From: Corynebacterium efficiens YS-314
Lineage (GTDB): Bacteria > Actinomycetota > Actinomycetes > Mycobacteriales > Mycobacteriaceae
DNA: 64,000 nt
Assembly: GCF_000011305.1 (NCBI RefSeq)
Contig: NC_004369.1
Location: forward strand, 2,914,001 to 2,978,000
Reading direction: 5' to 3'
Of this stretch, positions 34,893 to 43,760 are shown in pieces. The notes below the pieces were generated by a model. It was given only the letters and a program-made list of their open reading frames with translations. It did not search any database and had not been told where the DNA came from. Within the stretch, counting starts at the first letter, position 1. Every line of letters begins with the position of its first letter. The translations under genes were made by a program, and so were the position numbers.

Positions 34893-35495
34893 ATGGCTGT
34901 TTACGAACTTCCGGAACTTGATTACGCATACGACGCTCTCGAGCCACACATCGCGGCTGAGATCATGGAGCTGCACCACTCCAAGCACCACGCAACCTAC
35001 GTTGCGGGCGCCAACGCTGCTCTCGAGGCCCTGGAGAAGGCACGCGAGGAGGGCACCAACCCTGACCAGGTCCGCGCACTGTCCAAGAACCTTGCCTTCA
35101 ACCTGGGTGGCCACACCAACCACTCCATCTTCTGGAAGAACCTTTCCCCCAACGGTGGCGGCGAGCCTACCGGTGCGCTGGCTGAGGCCATCAACCGCGA
35201 CTTCGGTTCCTTCGAGAAGTTCAAGGACCACTTCAACTCCGCAGCACTTGGTCTGCAGGGCTCCGGCTGGGCGGTCCTTGGTTACGACCACATCGCTGGC
35301 CGCCTCGTCATCGAGCAGCTGACCGACCAGCAGGGCAACATCTCCATCGACATCACCCCGCTGCTGATGCTCGACATGTGGGAGCACGCCTTCTACCTGC
35401 AGTACAAGAACGTGAAGGCTGACTACGTCAAGGCAGTCTGGAACGTCTTCAACTGGGATGACGTTGCACAGCGCTTCGACGCTGCCTCCAAGTAG
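34893..35495 (+). CDS. sodA: Superoxide dismutase (Mn/Fe type)
   Basis: 200 aa from ATG 34893, preceded by AAAGGA. Metal ligands are visible: His in [13 protein letters not shown], His in [10 protein letters not shown], and Asp plus His in [14 protein letters not shown]. The fold and spacing are standard for dimeric/tetrameric Mn/Fe SOD; GGHTNH plus the D-x-W-E-H block is compatible with Mn use. Codon choice is strongly biased (GCA, CTC/CTG, AAG), marking high expression. It is divergent from msrA and ends at a strong hairpin. Confidence 0.96.
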   Translation: MAVYELPELDYAYDALEPHIAAEIMELHHSKHHATYVAGANAALEALEKAREEGTNPDQVRALSKNLAFNLGGHTNHSIFWKNLSPNGGGEPTGALAEAINRDFGSFEKFKDHFNSAALGLQGSGWAVLGYDHIAGRLVIEQLTDQQGNISIDITPLLMLDMWEHAFYLQYKNVKADYVKAVWNVFNWDDVAQRFDAASK

Positions 35496-35539
35496 GACAC
35501 TGAATCCCGGTAACCGGGATCGCAACGCTTGAAAAACGG

Positions 35540-35571
35540 GTGGGCCCCGGAGGATTTCCTCCGGGGCCCAC
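35540..35571 (+). terminator. Bidirectional terminator between sodA and the BCCT transporter gene
   Basis: A perfect 15-bp GC-rich stem (35540-35554 with 35557-35571) and a TT loop, lying between two convergent genes. Only a short T-rich tail is present on the plus strand, while AAAAA before the stem gives a U tract for minus-strand transcripts. Confidence 0.85.
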
Positions 35572-35580
35572 CTTCATGTT

Positions 35581-37473
35581 CTACCGCTTCTCCTGGTCGG
35601 GGGTCCAGCCATCGGCCCATTCACCGGTGGCGTAGTTGTACTCGATGTTGTTGCCCTCCTCATCGGTGCGCTGATACCACTCGGTCACGCGGTCGGCGGT
35701 GGAATCGAAACCGGCGCCGGCACCCTGCCCCGCGGGTGATGCGGAGACCGCCAGTTCGAAATCATCACCGTGTTCCTCCAGACCACGGACCACGGCGCTG
35801 CGCACGGCGGCGGTGGCGTAGGTGCGGCGGATGGCCGCCGGGTCGGTGGTGAGGTCACGCAGGAAGGCCACCGTCATGAGGATGAGCACGATGGAGAACG
35901 GCAGGGCGATGAGGATGGTGAGGTTCTGCAGTGCGGTCAGGGTGGTCTCACCACCTGCCAGCAGCATGACCACCGCGATGCCCATCATGCACAGTCCCCA
36001 GAAGACCACGACCACCTTGCTCGGGGCGGGATCCCCCTTGGAGGACATCGTGCCCATCACCACGGATGCCGAATCCGCGGAGGTGATGAAGAAGATCGCC
36101 AGCACACCGATGAGCAGGAACGGGGTCAGGGTGTTCAGTGGGAGCTGGTCGAACAGGGCGAACAGCACCTGCTCATTGTCGGCCGTTCCATCAAAGTCCT
36201 GCACCCCCTCACGGTGGAAGTGGATCGCGGCACCACCGAAGATGGTGAACGCCAGAATGAGGATGAAACTGGGTACCGCGATGGTGACCAGGGCGAACTC
36301 CCGCAGGGTACGGCCACGGGAGATCCGCGCGATGAACATGCCCACGAACGGGGTCCAGGCGATCCACCAGGCCCAGTAGAAGGCCGTCCACCAGCCCTGG
36401 AACTCCAGGGTGTCCTCGCCCCAGGACAGGGATTTACCCATCATCGGCAGCAGCTCATCCAGGTAGGTCATCACACCCGAGGGGATGAGGTTGAGCAGGA
36501 AGAGGCTGGGCCCGGAGATGAAGACGAAGGCGATCAGACCCAGGGTCAGGGTGATATTGATGTTGGACAGGTAGCGGATGCCACGGGCCACACCGGAAAC
36601 GGCGCTGATGATGAACCCCACGCCCAGCAGACCGATGATCATGATGATCGCATTGTTGGCCAGCGGTCCGACCCCGGAGACGATCTCCACACCACGGCCG
36701 ATCTGCAGTGCGGACAACCCCAGGGTGGCGGCGGTACCGAAGAGCGTGGCGATGATCGCCAGGATGTCGATGACCCGCGCCACCGGCCCCTCAGCGTGCC
36801 TGGTGCCCAGCAGCGGACGGAAAACGGAGCTGATCAGGGAGGGCCGTCCCCGCCGGTAGGTGGAGTAGGCCAACGCGCCTCCGACCAGTGCGTACAGTGC
36901 CCAGATGGACAGCCCCCAGTGGAAGTGGGATTGCGCCATGGCCTGGTGCAGCGCCTCCGGGGTGCCCGCCTCCACGGTGTTCGGTGGTGGGGAGAGGTAA
37001 TGCGCGAGGGGTTCGGAGGGGCCGAAGAAGAAGATGCCCACGCCGAGTCCGGCTCCGAACATCATCGCGACCCACGAGTACCGGGAGAACTCCGGTTTCT
37101 CGTCATCCTTACCCAGGGGGATGTGGCCGAAGCGGGAGAACGCCAGGAACAACATGACGAACAGGCCGAGCCCCATGACGAGGTTGAGCAGCCAGGCGGC
37201 GTTGCCCATCGCCCAGGAATAGGCGGTGGAGGACACCGTGGAGACGGAAACCGGATTGGTCACGCCCCAGATGATGAAGGCGATGATGATGGTGGCGGTG
37301 GTGAAGAACACCATCTTGTCCAGGCCGAAGCGCTGGCGTTGTTCCTCCACGCTGATACCGGGCACCAGCCCGGGGTGGAGATCATGGGGATACAGGCCTA
37401 CGGCGGTTGTCTTCCTGCTTCTGCGCAGGCGCCGGGTGAAGCTGTCCGTGGGTTGACGGGGGGTTTCGGGCAT
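35581..37473 (-). CDS. BCCT-family transporter (betaine/choline/carnitine type)
   Basis: 630 aa from ATG 37473 (MPETPRQPTD), with GAGG well placed; upstream ATG codons lack this. Twelve helices are expected, with cytoplasmic N- and C-terminal tails. The glycine stretch GAGLGVGIFFFGPSEP is the unwound helix that handles substrate and sodium, and GWWTAFYWAWWIAWTPFVGMF is the tryptophan motif of the family. C. glutamicum has BetP, EctP and LcoP; I cannot say which this equals. The final ~60 acidic residues may sense osmotic strength as in BetP. Confidence 0.88.
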   Translation of the reverse strand: MPETPRQPTDSFTRRLRRSRKTTAVGLYPHDLHPGLVPGISVEEQRQRFGLDKMVFFTTATIIIAFIIWGVTNPVSVSTVSSTAYSWAMGNAAWLLNLVMGLGLFVMLFLAFSRFGHIPLGKDDEKPEFSRYSWVAMMFGAGLGVGIFFFGPSEPLAHYLSPPPNTVEAGTPEALHQAMAQSHFHWGLSIWALYALVGGALAYSTYRRGRPSLISSVFRPLLGTRHAEGPVARVIDILAIIATLFGTAATLGLSALQIGRGVEIVSGVGPLANNAIIMIIGLLGVGFIISAVSGVARGIRYLSNINITLTLGLIAFVFISGPSLFLLNLIPSGVMTYLDELLPMMGKSLSWGEDTLEFQGWWTAFYWAWWIAWTPFVGMFIARISRGRTLREFALVTIAVPSFILILAFTIFGGAAIHFHREGVQDFDGTADNEQVLFALFDQLPLNTLTPFLLIGVLAIFFITSADSASVVMGTMSSKGDPAPSKVVVVFWGLCMMGIAVVMLLAGGETTLTALQNLTILIALPFSIVLILMTVAFLRDLTTDPAAIRRTYATAAVRSAVVRGLEEHGDDFELAVSASPAGQGAGAGFDSTADRVTEWYQRTDEEGNNIEYNYATGEWADGWTPDQEKR

Positions 37474-37571
37474 GGTGGTGTCCTCACTGCATCCAGGGGT
37501 TGTCACGGGGGAAGACCCCCATTAGATGATGTCCCCCCCTGTGGCATTCCCGTTAGACCCTAGCAGCGTGA

Positions 37572-38468
37572 TCAGGGATGTGAAACAGCAAACCGGGACC
37601 GCGCCACGAAATCCCGGAACACCTCCACCGCCGGGGCGGGGCCGGAATCAGCCCGCCACACCAGGCCGAGTTCGCGGTGGGTCGCAGGTTCGAGGGGCCG
37701 CAGTTTCACGCCCACGGTGGGCAGGTGTGGATCGCCCATGGGCAGCACGCCCACGCCCAGACCTGCGCTGACCAGGCCGGAGACGGTGGTCAGTTCCATG
37801 GATTCGAAGACGATGTCGGGGGTGATACCGGAGGCGGTGGCCAGGGCGTCGAGAAGCAGGCGGGTGCCGAAACCGGGCAGCATCGCCACGAAGGGTTCCC
37901 CGGCAGCCTCCCGCAGCTCGACCGGTCCCTCACCGTCGAGGCGGTGCCCCTCGGGCACGGCCAGGGCGAGACGCTGGCGCAGCAGGGGCGCCCACCCCAG
38001 ACCAGCGTCGACCTCCGCGGGTCTCGGTCCCACGAGGGCGAGGTCGGCGGCGTCGTCAAGCACGCGGGCAACCAGCTCATTGGCCGGCCCCTGGTGCAGC
38101 TCGAACTCCACGCGCGGGTGGTCGGTGCGGAAGGTACGGATCAGCTCCGGGACCATCCACGTGCCCAGCGAATGCATGAAATCCAGGCGGATCGTGCCCA
38201 GCTCCGGGTCCATCAGGCGTTTGACCTGCGTGACCGCCATGTCCAGCTCGGCGGTGATGCGCCGCGCGTGTGGCAGGAACGCCTGCCCGCGGGGGTTGAG
38301 GTGGAGCCTGCGCCCGGCGCGCTCGAACAGCGGCGTACCCACGTGCTTTTCGACGCGCGCCATCCGGCGCGACAGTGTCGGCTGCGCAATACCGAGCCGA
38401 TCCGCCGTCTCCGTCAGGTGCCCGGACTCGGCAACCTCGATGAAAAGGCGGAGATCATCGATTCTCAT
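37572..38468 (-). CDS. LysR-type transcriptional regulator
   Basis: 298 aa. An N-terminal winged HTH (MRIDDLRLFIEVAESGHLTETADRLGIAQPTLSRRMARVEKHVG) precedes a periplasmic-binding-like effector domain (about 90-290). It is divergent from an MFS exporter gene with 83 bp between the starts, the classical arrangement in which the LysR protein controls both. A LysR box is visible in the gap. The effector is unknown. Confidence 0.9.
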   Translation of the reverse strand: MRIDDLRLFIEVAESGHLTETADRLGIAQPTLSRRMARVEKHVGTPLFERAGRRLHLNPRGQAFLPHARRITAELDMAVTQVKRLMDPELGTIRLDFMHSLGTWMVPELIRTFRTDHPRVEFELHQGPANELVARVLDDAADLALVGPRPAEVDAGLGWAPLLRQRLALAVPEGHRLDGEGPVELREAAGEPFVAMLPGFGTRLLLDALATASGITPDIVFESMELTTVSGLVSAGLGVGVLPMGDPHLPTVGVKLRPLEPATHRELGLVWRADSGPAPAVEVFRDFVARSRFAVSHP

Positions 38469-38479
38469 GGTGGCAGCTT

Positions 38480-38509
38480 ATGCAGAAAACGCATGGAAAA
38501 CAGCTGTTT
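38480..38509 (+). promoter_or_regulatory. LysR-type box and adjacent palindrome between regulator and MFS gene
   Basis: ATGCAGAAAACGCAT (38480-38494) is an inverted repeat with the T-N11-A form used by LysR proteins. A second perfect palindrome, AAACAGCTGTTT, follows at 38498-38509. Both lie in the 83-bp divergent promoter. Confidence 0.55.
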
Positions 38510-38551
38510 GTGACATTTTACTAATCACCGCCGCTCACCGAAGATGGTCCC

Positions 38552-39793
38552 ATGGACACCGACGAGTACCGGGGCATCGAACGCGGATCCCGCACCTACC
38601 TGCGCGCCGTGCTGGCCATGCTCGCCGCCGGCCTGGCCACGTTCAACTCGCTCTACTGCACCCAGGCGCTGCTGCCCACCATGACCGCCGACCTCGGCAT
38701 CACCCCCGCCGAATCCGCGCTGACCGTCTCCGTGGCCACCGGCATGCTGGCGCTGTGCATCGTCCCGGCATCGATCCTGTCGGAGAAATTCGGACGCGGA
38801 CGCGTGCTGATCACCTCCCTGGCACTCGCGGCGGTGCTGGGGCTGATCATCCCGTTTGCCCCCGGCATCGCCACGCTCATTGCCCTGCGCGGACTGCAGG
38901 GCGCCATGCTCGCTGGTGCCCCGGCGGTGGCGATGACCTGGCTGAGCGAGGAACTCCACCCCCGCGACCTGGGCCATGCGATGGGTATCTACATCGCCGG
39001 CAACACCGTCGGCGGACTGATGGGGCGACTCATCCCCGCCGGCCTGCTGGAAGTCACCCACTGGCAGTTCGCCCTGTTCGGAGCCTCGGCGGCCACGCTG
39101 GTGTTCACCGTGGTCATGGTGGCGCTGCTGCCGCAGCAGAAACTGTTCCAACCGAAGAAGATCACCCTGCGCTATGAGCTGGCCGCCATGGCCGGCCACT
39201 GGCGCAACCCCCGCCTGGCACTGCTGTTCCTCACCGCCTTCCTGGCGATGGGCACCTTCGTCTCCCTGTACAACTACCTGGGCTTCCGCATGATCGACCA
39301 GTTCGGACTCAGCGAGGTACTCGTGGGCGCGGTGTTCCTGATGTACCTGTCCGGGACGTGGAGTTCCGCGCGGGCCGGGGCTTTGCGACAGCGCCTCGGC
39401 AACGGCCCCACCGTGATCTTCCTGGCCATCACCATGATCGTGAGCATGCTGGTCATGGCCGTAGACAACCTGTGGGTGACCGTGGTGGCGCTGTTCGCCT
39501 TCACCGCAGCTTTCTTCGCCCTGCACTCCTCCGCGTCGGGGTGGATCGGGTTGATCGCCACCCGCGACCGCGCCGAGGCCTCCAGCATGTACCTGTTCTG
39601 TTACTACGTGGGGTCCTCCGTGGTGGGCTGGTTCTCAGGCATCATCTTCACCCACGCCAGCTGGTGGGTGTTTGTCGGCTATCTGACCGGGAGCCTGTTG
39701 GTATTGCTGGTGATGACTGTGATGCTGGCGAGGCTGGCCCGGGTGGAGCATTCCGCGCCCGCCACCACTGCCACCGCTCCAGCCACCACTTAA
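38552..39793 (+). CDS. MFS transporter (drug/metabolite efflux type)
   Basis: 413 aa with twelve predicted helices. The A-like motif is LSEKFGRGRVL and the second half begins around residue 215. The opening YLRAVLAMLAAGLATFNSLYCTQALLP and ALRGLQGAMLAGAPAVAMTWLSEE resemble the YnfM/AraJ group. Substrate unknown. It is likely controlled by the divergent LysR gene. Its TAA stop is the first base pair region of an 85-bp hairpin repeat, which may act as its terminator. Confidence 0.85.
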   Translation: MDTDEYRGIERGSRTYLRAVLAMLAAGLATFNSLYCTQALLPTMTADLGITPAESALTVSVATGMLALCIVPASILSEKFGRGRVLITSLALAAVLGLIIPFAPGIATLIALRGLQGAMLAGAPAVAMTWLSEELHPRDLGHAMGIYIAGNTVGGLMGRLIPAGLLEVTHWQFALFGASAATLVFTVVMVALLPQQKLFQPKKITLRYELAAMAGHWRNPRLALLFLTAFLAMGTFVSLYNYLGFRMIDQFGLSEVLVGAVFLMYLSGTWSSARAGALRQRLGNGPTVIFLAITMIVSMLVMAVDNLWVTVVALFAFTAAFFALHSSASGWIGLIATRDRAEASSMYLFCYYVGSSVVGWFSGIIFTHASWWVFVGYLTGSLLVLLVMTVMLARLARVEHSAPATTATAPATT

Positions 39794-39874
39794 CCCCGAG
39801 ATCCTGTTCCCAGAAACCGCGTTCACTAACCCAGAGATCAGTACTGCTTTCTGGGGACAGGATCTCTGGGTTAT
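39790..39874 (+). repeat. 85-bp hairpin repeat, copy 1
   Basis: Outer arms TTAACCCCGAGATCCTG...and its near-complement ending at 39873 form a long stem. An inner partial copy of the arm (TAACCCAGAGATC, 39827-39839) lies in the loop. The element matches copy 2 (41660-41744) in reverse orientation at 76 of 85 positions with no gaps. It begins at the stop codon of the MFS gene. Confidence 0.85.
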
Positions 39875-39990
39875 GTGTGTGGGCTCCCCGACCACGACAT
39901 CAGTACTGATGCCAGAGTTGGTGGGGCGTGGACCATAGGCATGATTATGAACGGCTTTGACCGTACTAATAATGGGGTTAGTCTTGAGCC

Positions 39991-41646
39991 ATGAGTGAGA
40001 CCACCGACCAGAAGTGGACAAGCCGGTCCTGGCACCGCAGAGCCAGCAAACCCGTCACCTACTGGTTCATCGCCCTGATCGTGGCGGGCATCATCCACCC
40101 CGTTCTGCCCGAGTACCGCTGGGTGCTCATCCACCTGTTCACCCTGGGGGCGATCACCAACTCGATCGTGGTGTGGTCGCAGCACTTCACGGAGAAATTC
40201 CTCCACCACCGCGTCCCCGATGCCACACGACCCTGGCAGCTACGCAAGGTGTGGGCGCTCAACGCCGGTGTGATCATCACGATCCTGGGTCAGCTGCTCA
40301 CCGATGTGTGGGACCGGCACTGGGTGATCACCAGCATCGGTGCGGGCATCGTCAGTGCCGCGCTGGTCTGGCATGCGTTCTCACTGGCTAGGCAGTTCCT
40401 GGCTGCGAAACGCGGTCAGCCCTATGCCCCTGCCGTGGTGGCCTATGTGGCCAGTGCCTGCTGCCTGCCACTGGGCGCACTGGCCGGTGGGTTCCTGGCC
40501 GCGGAACTCCCCGGGACCTGGCAGGAACGGGTTCTGCTGGCCCACACCGTGGCCAACATCCTGGGATTCCTGGGGTTCGCGGCGCTGGGTTCACTGTCCG
40601 TGCTCTACGCCGCGGTGTGGCGCACCCGCCTGCCCTTTGATGTCACAAAGTATTCAGTGGGGTTGATGATCATCGCGCTGCCGGTGATCCTGGGTGGTGC
40701 CCTGTCGGACAACGGGTATGTCGCCGCAGGCGGGCTTGGACTGTATGCGGTGGCGTGGGTGGTGCCCATGGGGGCGTGGGGGAAGGCGTCGATAAGCGTG
40801 CTGGCCCAGCCCCGTGACCGCGTCGGCTTCAGCGCAGCGACGGTGGGCACCGCACCACTGTGGCTGCTGGGGGCGCTGGTGTACCTGGCCGCCGAGGCGG
40901 TCGCGCATCACGGTGAGCTGTTCCAGATCAGCCTGCCGACGACCGCGGTGCTCATCGGTTTCGGCGCGCAGCTGCTCATCGGCGTGATGAGTCACCTGCT
41001 GCCGTCGACGATCGGCGGTGGTCCCGCCGCGGTGCGCACCGGCACCTATGAACTCGGGCGCGCGGGGTTGTTCCGGTGGACGCTTCTCAACGGTGGTCTG
41101 GCGATCTGGTTGCTCACCGACAACAGCTGGCTGCGGGTGGTGGCATCGCTGCTGTCCATAGGCTCGCTGGTGGTGTTCGTACCGCTGATGCGCAGCGCAG
41201 TGAAGGCACAACGTGGGGTGCTGATGAAGAAGCGTGACCCCGTGGAACCGCTCACCGCGCCCAGATACAACCAGGTCACCGCCGGCATTGCGGTGCTGGC
41301 CCTGGTGCTGGCGGCATTCGGCGGGCTGGGCACAACCGGGGGCGGCGGGGGCGTGCCGGTGGCCAGCGGGGATGTGCACGCCGTGACCATTGACGCGGGC
41401 GACATGGTTTTTGTCCCCGATGTCATCGAGGTGCCTGCCGGGATGTCGCTGGAGGTCACCCTGGTTAACACCGATGACATGGTGCACGACCTGAAATTCG
41501 CCAACGGTGTGCAGACCGGGCGGGTGGCCCCGGGCGAGGAGGTCACCATCACGGTCGGACCGATCACCGCGGATATGGAAGGGTGGTGCACCATCGCCGG
41601 CCACCGCGCCCAGGGCATGGACCTGATGGTGGTGGCCGGGGGCTGA
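39991..41646 (+). CDS. Membrane protein with C-terminal type-1 copper (cupredoxin) domain
   Basis: 551 aa. Residues ~20-420 hold about ten to twelve hydrophobic helices with many His residues (HPVLP, WSQHFTEKFLHH, AHHGELF, MSHLLP), resembling NnrS-like or heme-copper-type membrane domains. The last ~110 residues form an extracytoplasmic cupredoxin with the type-1 copper ligands His (DMVHDLKF), Cys (EGWCTI), His and Met (AGHRAQGM). Longer actinobacterial relatives carry this layout plus further multicopper/nitrite-reductase domains; here only one cupredoxin remains. An electron-transfer or copper/NO-related role is an inference. The gene is bracketed by inverted 85-bp repeats. Confidence 0.65.
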   Translation: MSETTDQKWTSRSWHRRASKPVTYWFIALIVAGIIHPVLPEYRWVLIHLFTLGAITNSIVVWSQHFTEKFLHHRVPDATRPWQLRKVWALNAGVIITILGQLLTDVWDRHWVITSIGAGIVSAALVWHAFSLARQFLAAKRGQPYAPAVVAYVASACCLPLGALAGGFLAAELPGTWQERVLLAHTVANILGFLGFAALGSLSVLYAAVWRTRLPFDVTKYSVGLMIIALPVILGGALSDNGYVAAGGLGLYAVAWVVPMGAWGKASISVLAQPRDRVGFSAATVGTAPLWLLGALVYLAAEAVAHHGELFQISLPTTAVLIGFGAQLLIGVMSHLLPSTIGGGPAAVRTGTYELGRAGLFRWTLLNGGLAIWLLTDNSWLRVVASLLSIGSLVVFVPLMRSAVKAQRGVLMKKRDPVEPLTAPRYNQVTAGIAVLALVLAAFGGLGTTGGGGGVPVASGDVHAVTIDAGDMVFVPDVIEVPAGMSLEVTLVNTDDMVHDLKFANGVQTGRVAPGEEVTITVGPITADMEGWCTIAGHRAQGMDLMVVAGG

Positions 41647-41659
41647 CCTGACTGATGCC

Positions 41660-41744
41660 TTAACCCAGAGATCCTGTTCCCAGAAAGGAGTAGTGATCTC
41701 TGGGTTAGTCAGAGTGGTCTCTGGGAACAGGATCTCGGGGTTAA
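41660..41744 (-). repeat. 85-bp hairpin repeat, copy 2 (inverted)
   Basis: TTAACCCAGAGATCCTG... (41660-41684) pairs with TCTGGGAACAGGATC... (41720-41744), with an inner partial arm at 41694-41707. The reverse complement aligns to copy 1 without gaps (9 differences in 85). It starts 14 bp after the cupredoxin gene. Confidence 0.85.
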
Positions 41745-41782
41745 GGGCATGAATTCCCCAGACACCACACCCAGTTCCCCGT

Positions 41783-41802
41783 TCCTTGACCCAGGTCAAG
41801 GA
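41783..41802 (+). promoter_or_regulatory. Fnr/Dnr-like binding site upstream of the RIC-like gene
   Basis: TCCTTGACCCAGGTCAAGGA is a perfect 20-bp palindrome. Its core TTGAC-N4-GTCAA fits the CRP/FNR superfamily pattern used by Fnr, Dnr and NnrR regulators. Centred at 41792.5, it would be near -41 from a start point set by the weak -10-like ATAGGT at 41821-41826, a typical activator position. Confidence 0.6.
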
Positions 41803-41861
41803 GCACCGGGGCAATCCCCCATAGGTTGAGGGTTAAAGAACACAACCCGAAAGGAAATATC

Positions 41862-42137
41862 ATGAGTATCTCAACCCAGACCGCCAAGTTGGTTGACCTG
41901 GTTGCCCGCGTCCATGGCCCGAACCATCCGCACCTCGCGGAGGTGAAGTCCCTGTTCCATGAGGTCAACAACCAGCTGCAGGCCCCACAACAGGATGAGG
42001 TCAGGAGCAAGCTCGCCCGCATCCGTGAGCTGTCCAATGATTTCCAGACCCCATCCGATGGCTGCGAGGGTTACCAGATGATGGATGCCAGCCTGGCCGA
42101 CTATGAAGCTGAGGTCTTGGCCAACCTGAACTCCTAG
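41862..42137 (+). CDS. Small RIC-like protein lacking the di-iron ligands
   Basis: 91 aa from ATG 41862, with AAAGGA upstream. The first half, LVARVHGPNHPHLAEVKSLF, reads like the VHG-HPEL-V-LF helix of RIC (YtfE/ScdA) Fe-S-repair hemerythrins. The second half, LARIRELSNDFQTPSDGC, reads like the 'L-IREL-T-P-DAC' helix near the RIC C-terminus. The middle part that normally holds HMxKEE and the EHDxxG ligands is missing. It may be a shortened regulatory or degenerate relative. Family assignment is from memory and should be treated as tentative. Its 3' end overlaps the convergent nuclease gene by 4 bp. Confidence 0.55.
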   Translation: MSISTQTAKLVDLVARVHGPNHPHLAEVKSLFHEVNNQLQAPQQDEVRSKLARIRELSNDFQTPSDGCEGYQMMDASLADYEAEVLANLNS

Positions 42138-43654
42138 ACCGCCCCGGAACCCAGCACCGGGGCTGATCTGGCGCCCTGTCGCAGCCAGTGTCGTACGGCG
42201 GCGGTGGCGCGGCAGTCGTCGCCGTTGTAGCTGAGCAGCTGAGCGCGAGCCGCCTCCGCCTCGCCCTCCGCACCCGTCGCCGCCACCAGGAAGGCGTGCA
42301 GGCTGTCCTCGCCGGCGAAGTCTTCCTCCTCCCAGTGGAATCCGGCGGCGGGGGCGAGTTGTTTCAGGCCGAGTCCGCCGGGGCCGACGAGTTGGCTGCG
42401 GGCCACGGCGAACATGTCCACCCACTGGTCGGAGCTGATGAACCGGCGCACTTCCTCTTCATCGGGGACACCGTCGACCACGCCGTGGAAACGTCGCGCC
42501 GATGACAGCATCCAGTGGTTCTCGCCGTTGCTGGCGTAGCAGAAGGCCGCGAAGGTCTGTCCGTGCTGGCGGGCCTTGTCCCGGCGCGCCATGAGCCAGC
42601 GCCAGAACGTCGCAAAGTTCACTCCCTCCGCGGCCTCACCCAGACCGGACCAGGTCACGAACGGGTGGTAGTCGTGGCCGTCGAAGGCGCCCCACAGGTA
42701 GGCGCCGAGGTCGAGGTAGGCCTCCACATCGATGTCGATCTCCACGTCGAAACGCGGGGCGGTCGTCTCACGCACCCTGCGCAGGACGGGGATGTCGGCG
42801 CGCCAGGCTGCGGCGATGTGGGAAATATCGCCGAGGTGGGCGTCGATAAGCGCCTGGGTGGTGGCGATGCCGCGCTCGCGGTAGGGGGCCGCGCGGTCGC
42901 CGGGGAGGAAGAGGCTGATCTCGTCGATACGCTGCAGTTCGGGTTCGCATTCGCCCCAGAACCGGCAGTTCGCGCATTCCTTGACCCGACGCGGATCGGT
43001 CGGCGGCGGTGCCAGCAGCGCCCGCTCCGCGGCCGGGGCGTAGCGCGTCACATCAACGAGGTAGGCACGGTCACGGTCCTGCCCGATCACCGCCCCGTGC
43101 TTGTCGACGCCCACCGCCCCCGCCTCCTCCAACCCCCGGATCGCCAACGCCAGGCGGTAGCCGTCAATGGTGTGGTGGCGCAGATTCGCCTTGACCGGCA
43201 CCGCCGCACCGAGCCCCAGCCGCGCGGTGGCGATCGCCTGCATCTGCCCGTGGGGTGAGGGCCTGGCCACGCGGTGGTTGCTCACCATCACCGGCAGGTA
43301 GGTCCCGTCCGGGTTACGGACCAGGATGTCGGCGACCGTCTCCCAGGCCACCCCGTCCCAGTCCCCGGCGAACACCGCGCCGGTGATCAGGTTCGCCCCG
43401 GCTGCGATCGCCTCGAGGGTGTGGAATTCGGCCAGTTCCTCATCCGGATCCAGGTCCAGGCGTTCAAAGGGCACCCGGCCGCGCTTCTTCGGGGGGATGG
43501 GGAGTCTGGAGTAGACCTCCGCCACCCCGGCATCCCGACGTGCCTTACGCTGCACCGATGCCTCCAGGGGGCCGATGCCGGGGAAGCGCAGGCGTTGCAC
43601 CTGCCGGTACCGGCACCCCACCAGGTCCCCCGGGGTGAGTCTCTCACTTCGCAT
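42134..43654 (-). CDS. TM0106-type RecB-like nuclease with C-terminal RNase-H-like domain
   Basis: 506 aa. The N-terminal part carries RecB/Cas4-like nuclease features: ADILVRNPDGTYLPVMV (acidic metal site), HGQMQAIATARLGLG (the Q-x-x-x-Y-like motif) and a Cys cluster ECANCRFWGECEPEL that could bind an Fe-S cluster. A C-terminal YprB-like exonuclease part includes VEIDIDVEAYLDLGAYLWGAF and the final YNGDDCRATAAVRHWL. No helicase domain is present; related proteins are often fused to one. The role is presumably in DNA or RNA processing, unproven. It is monocistronic and convergent with the RIC-like gene. Confidence 0.75.
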   Translation of the reverse strand: MRSERLTPGDLVGCRYRQVQRLRFPGIGPLEASVQRKARRDAGVAEVYSRLPIPPKKRGRVPFERLDLDPDEELAEFHTLEAIAAGANLITGAVFAGDWDGVAWETVADILVRNPDGTYLPVMVSNHRVARPSPHGQMQAIATARLGLGAAVPVKANLRHHTIDGYRLALAIRGLEEAGAVGVDKHGAVIGQDRDRAYLVDVTRYAPAAERALLAPPPTDPRRVKECANCRFWGECEPELQRIDEISLFLPGDRAAPYRERGIATTQALIDAHLGDISHIAAAWRADIPVLRRVRETTAPRFDVEIDIDVEAYLDLGAYLWGAFDGHDYHPFVTWSGLGEAAEGVNFATFWRWLMARRDKARQHGQTFAAFCYASNGENHWMLSSARRFHGVVDGVPDEEEVRRFISSDQWVDMFAVARSQLVGPGGLGLKQLAPAAGFHWEEEDFAGEDSLHAFLVAATGAEGEAEAARAQLLSYNGDDCRATAAVRHWLRQGARSAPVLGSGAV

Positions 43655-43760
43655 TCTTCTCCATCACCTTCCCGTGATGCCACGAGCTTATTGCACATTC
43701 GTAGGTAAAGTTGAATCGAAAAGTGGATTATCATCCGGCACACGAAAGAGTTGAAAGCAC

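Noticed and set aside
35770..37563. 597-residue plus-strand frame opposite the BCCT gene
   Set aside because: Shadow frame; the transporter reading has conserved BCCT motifs.
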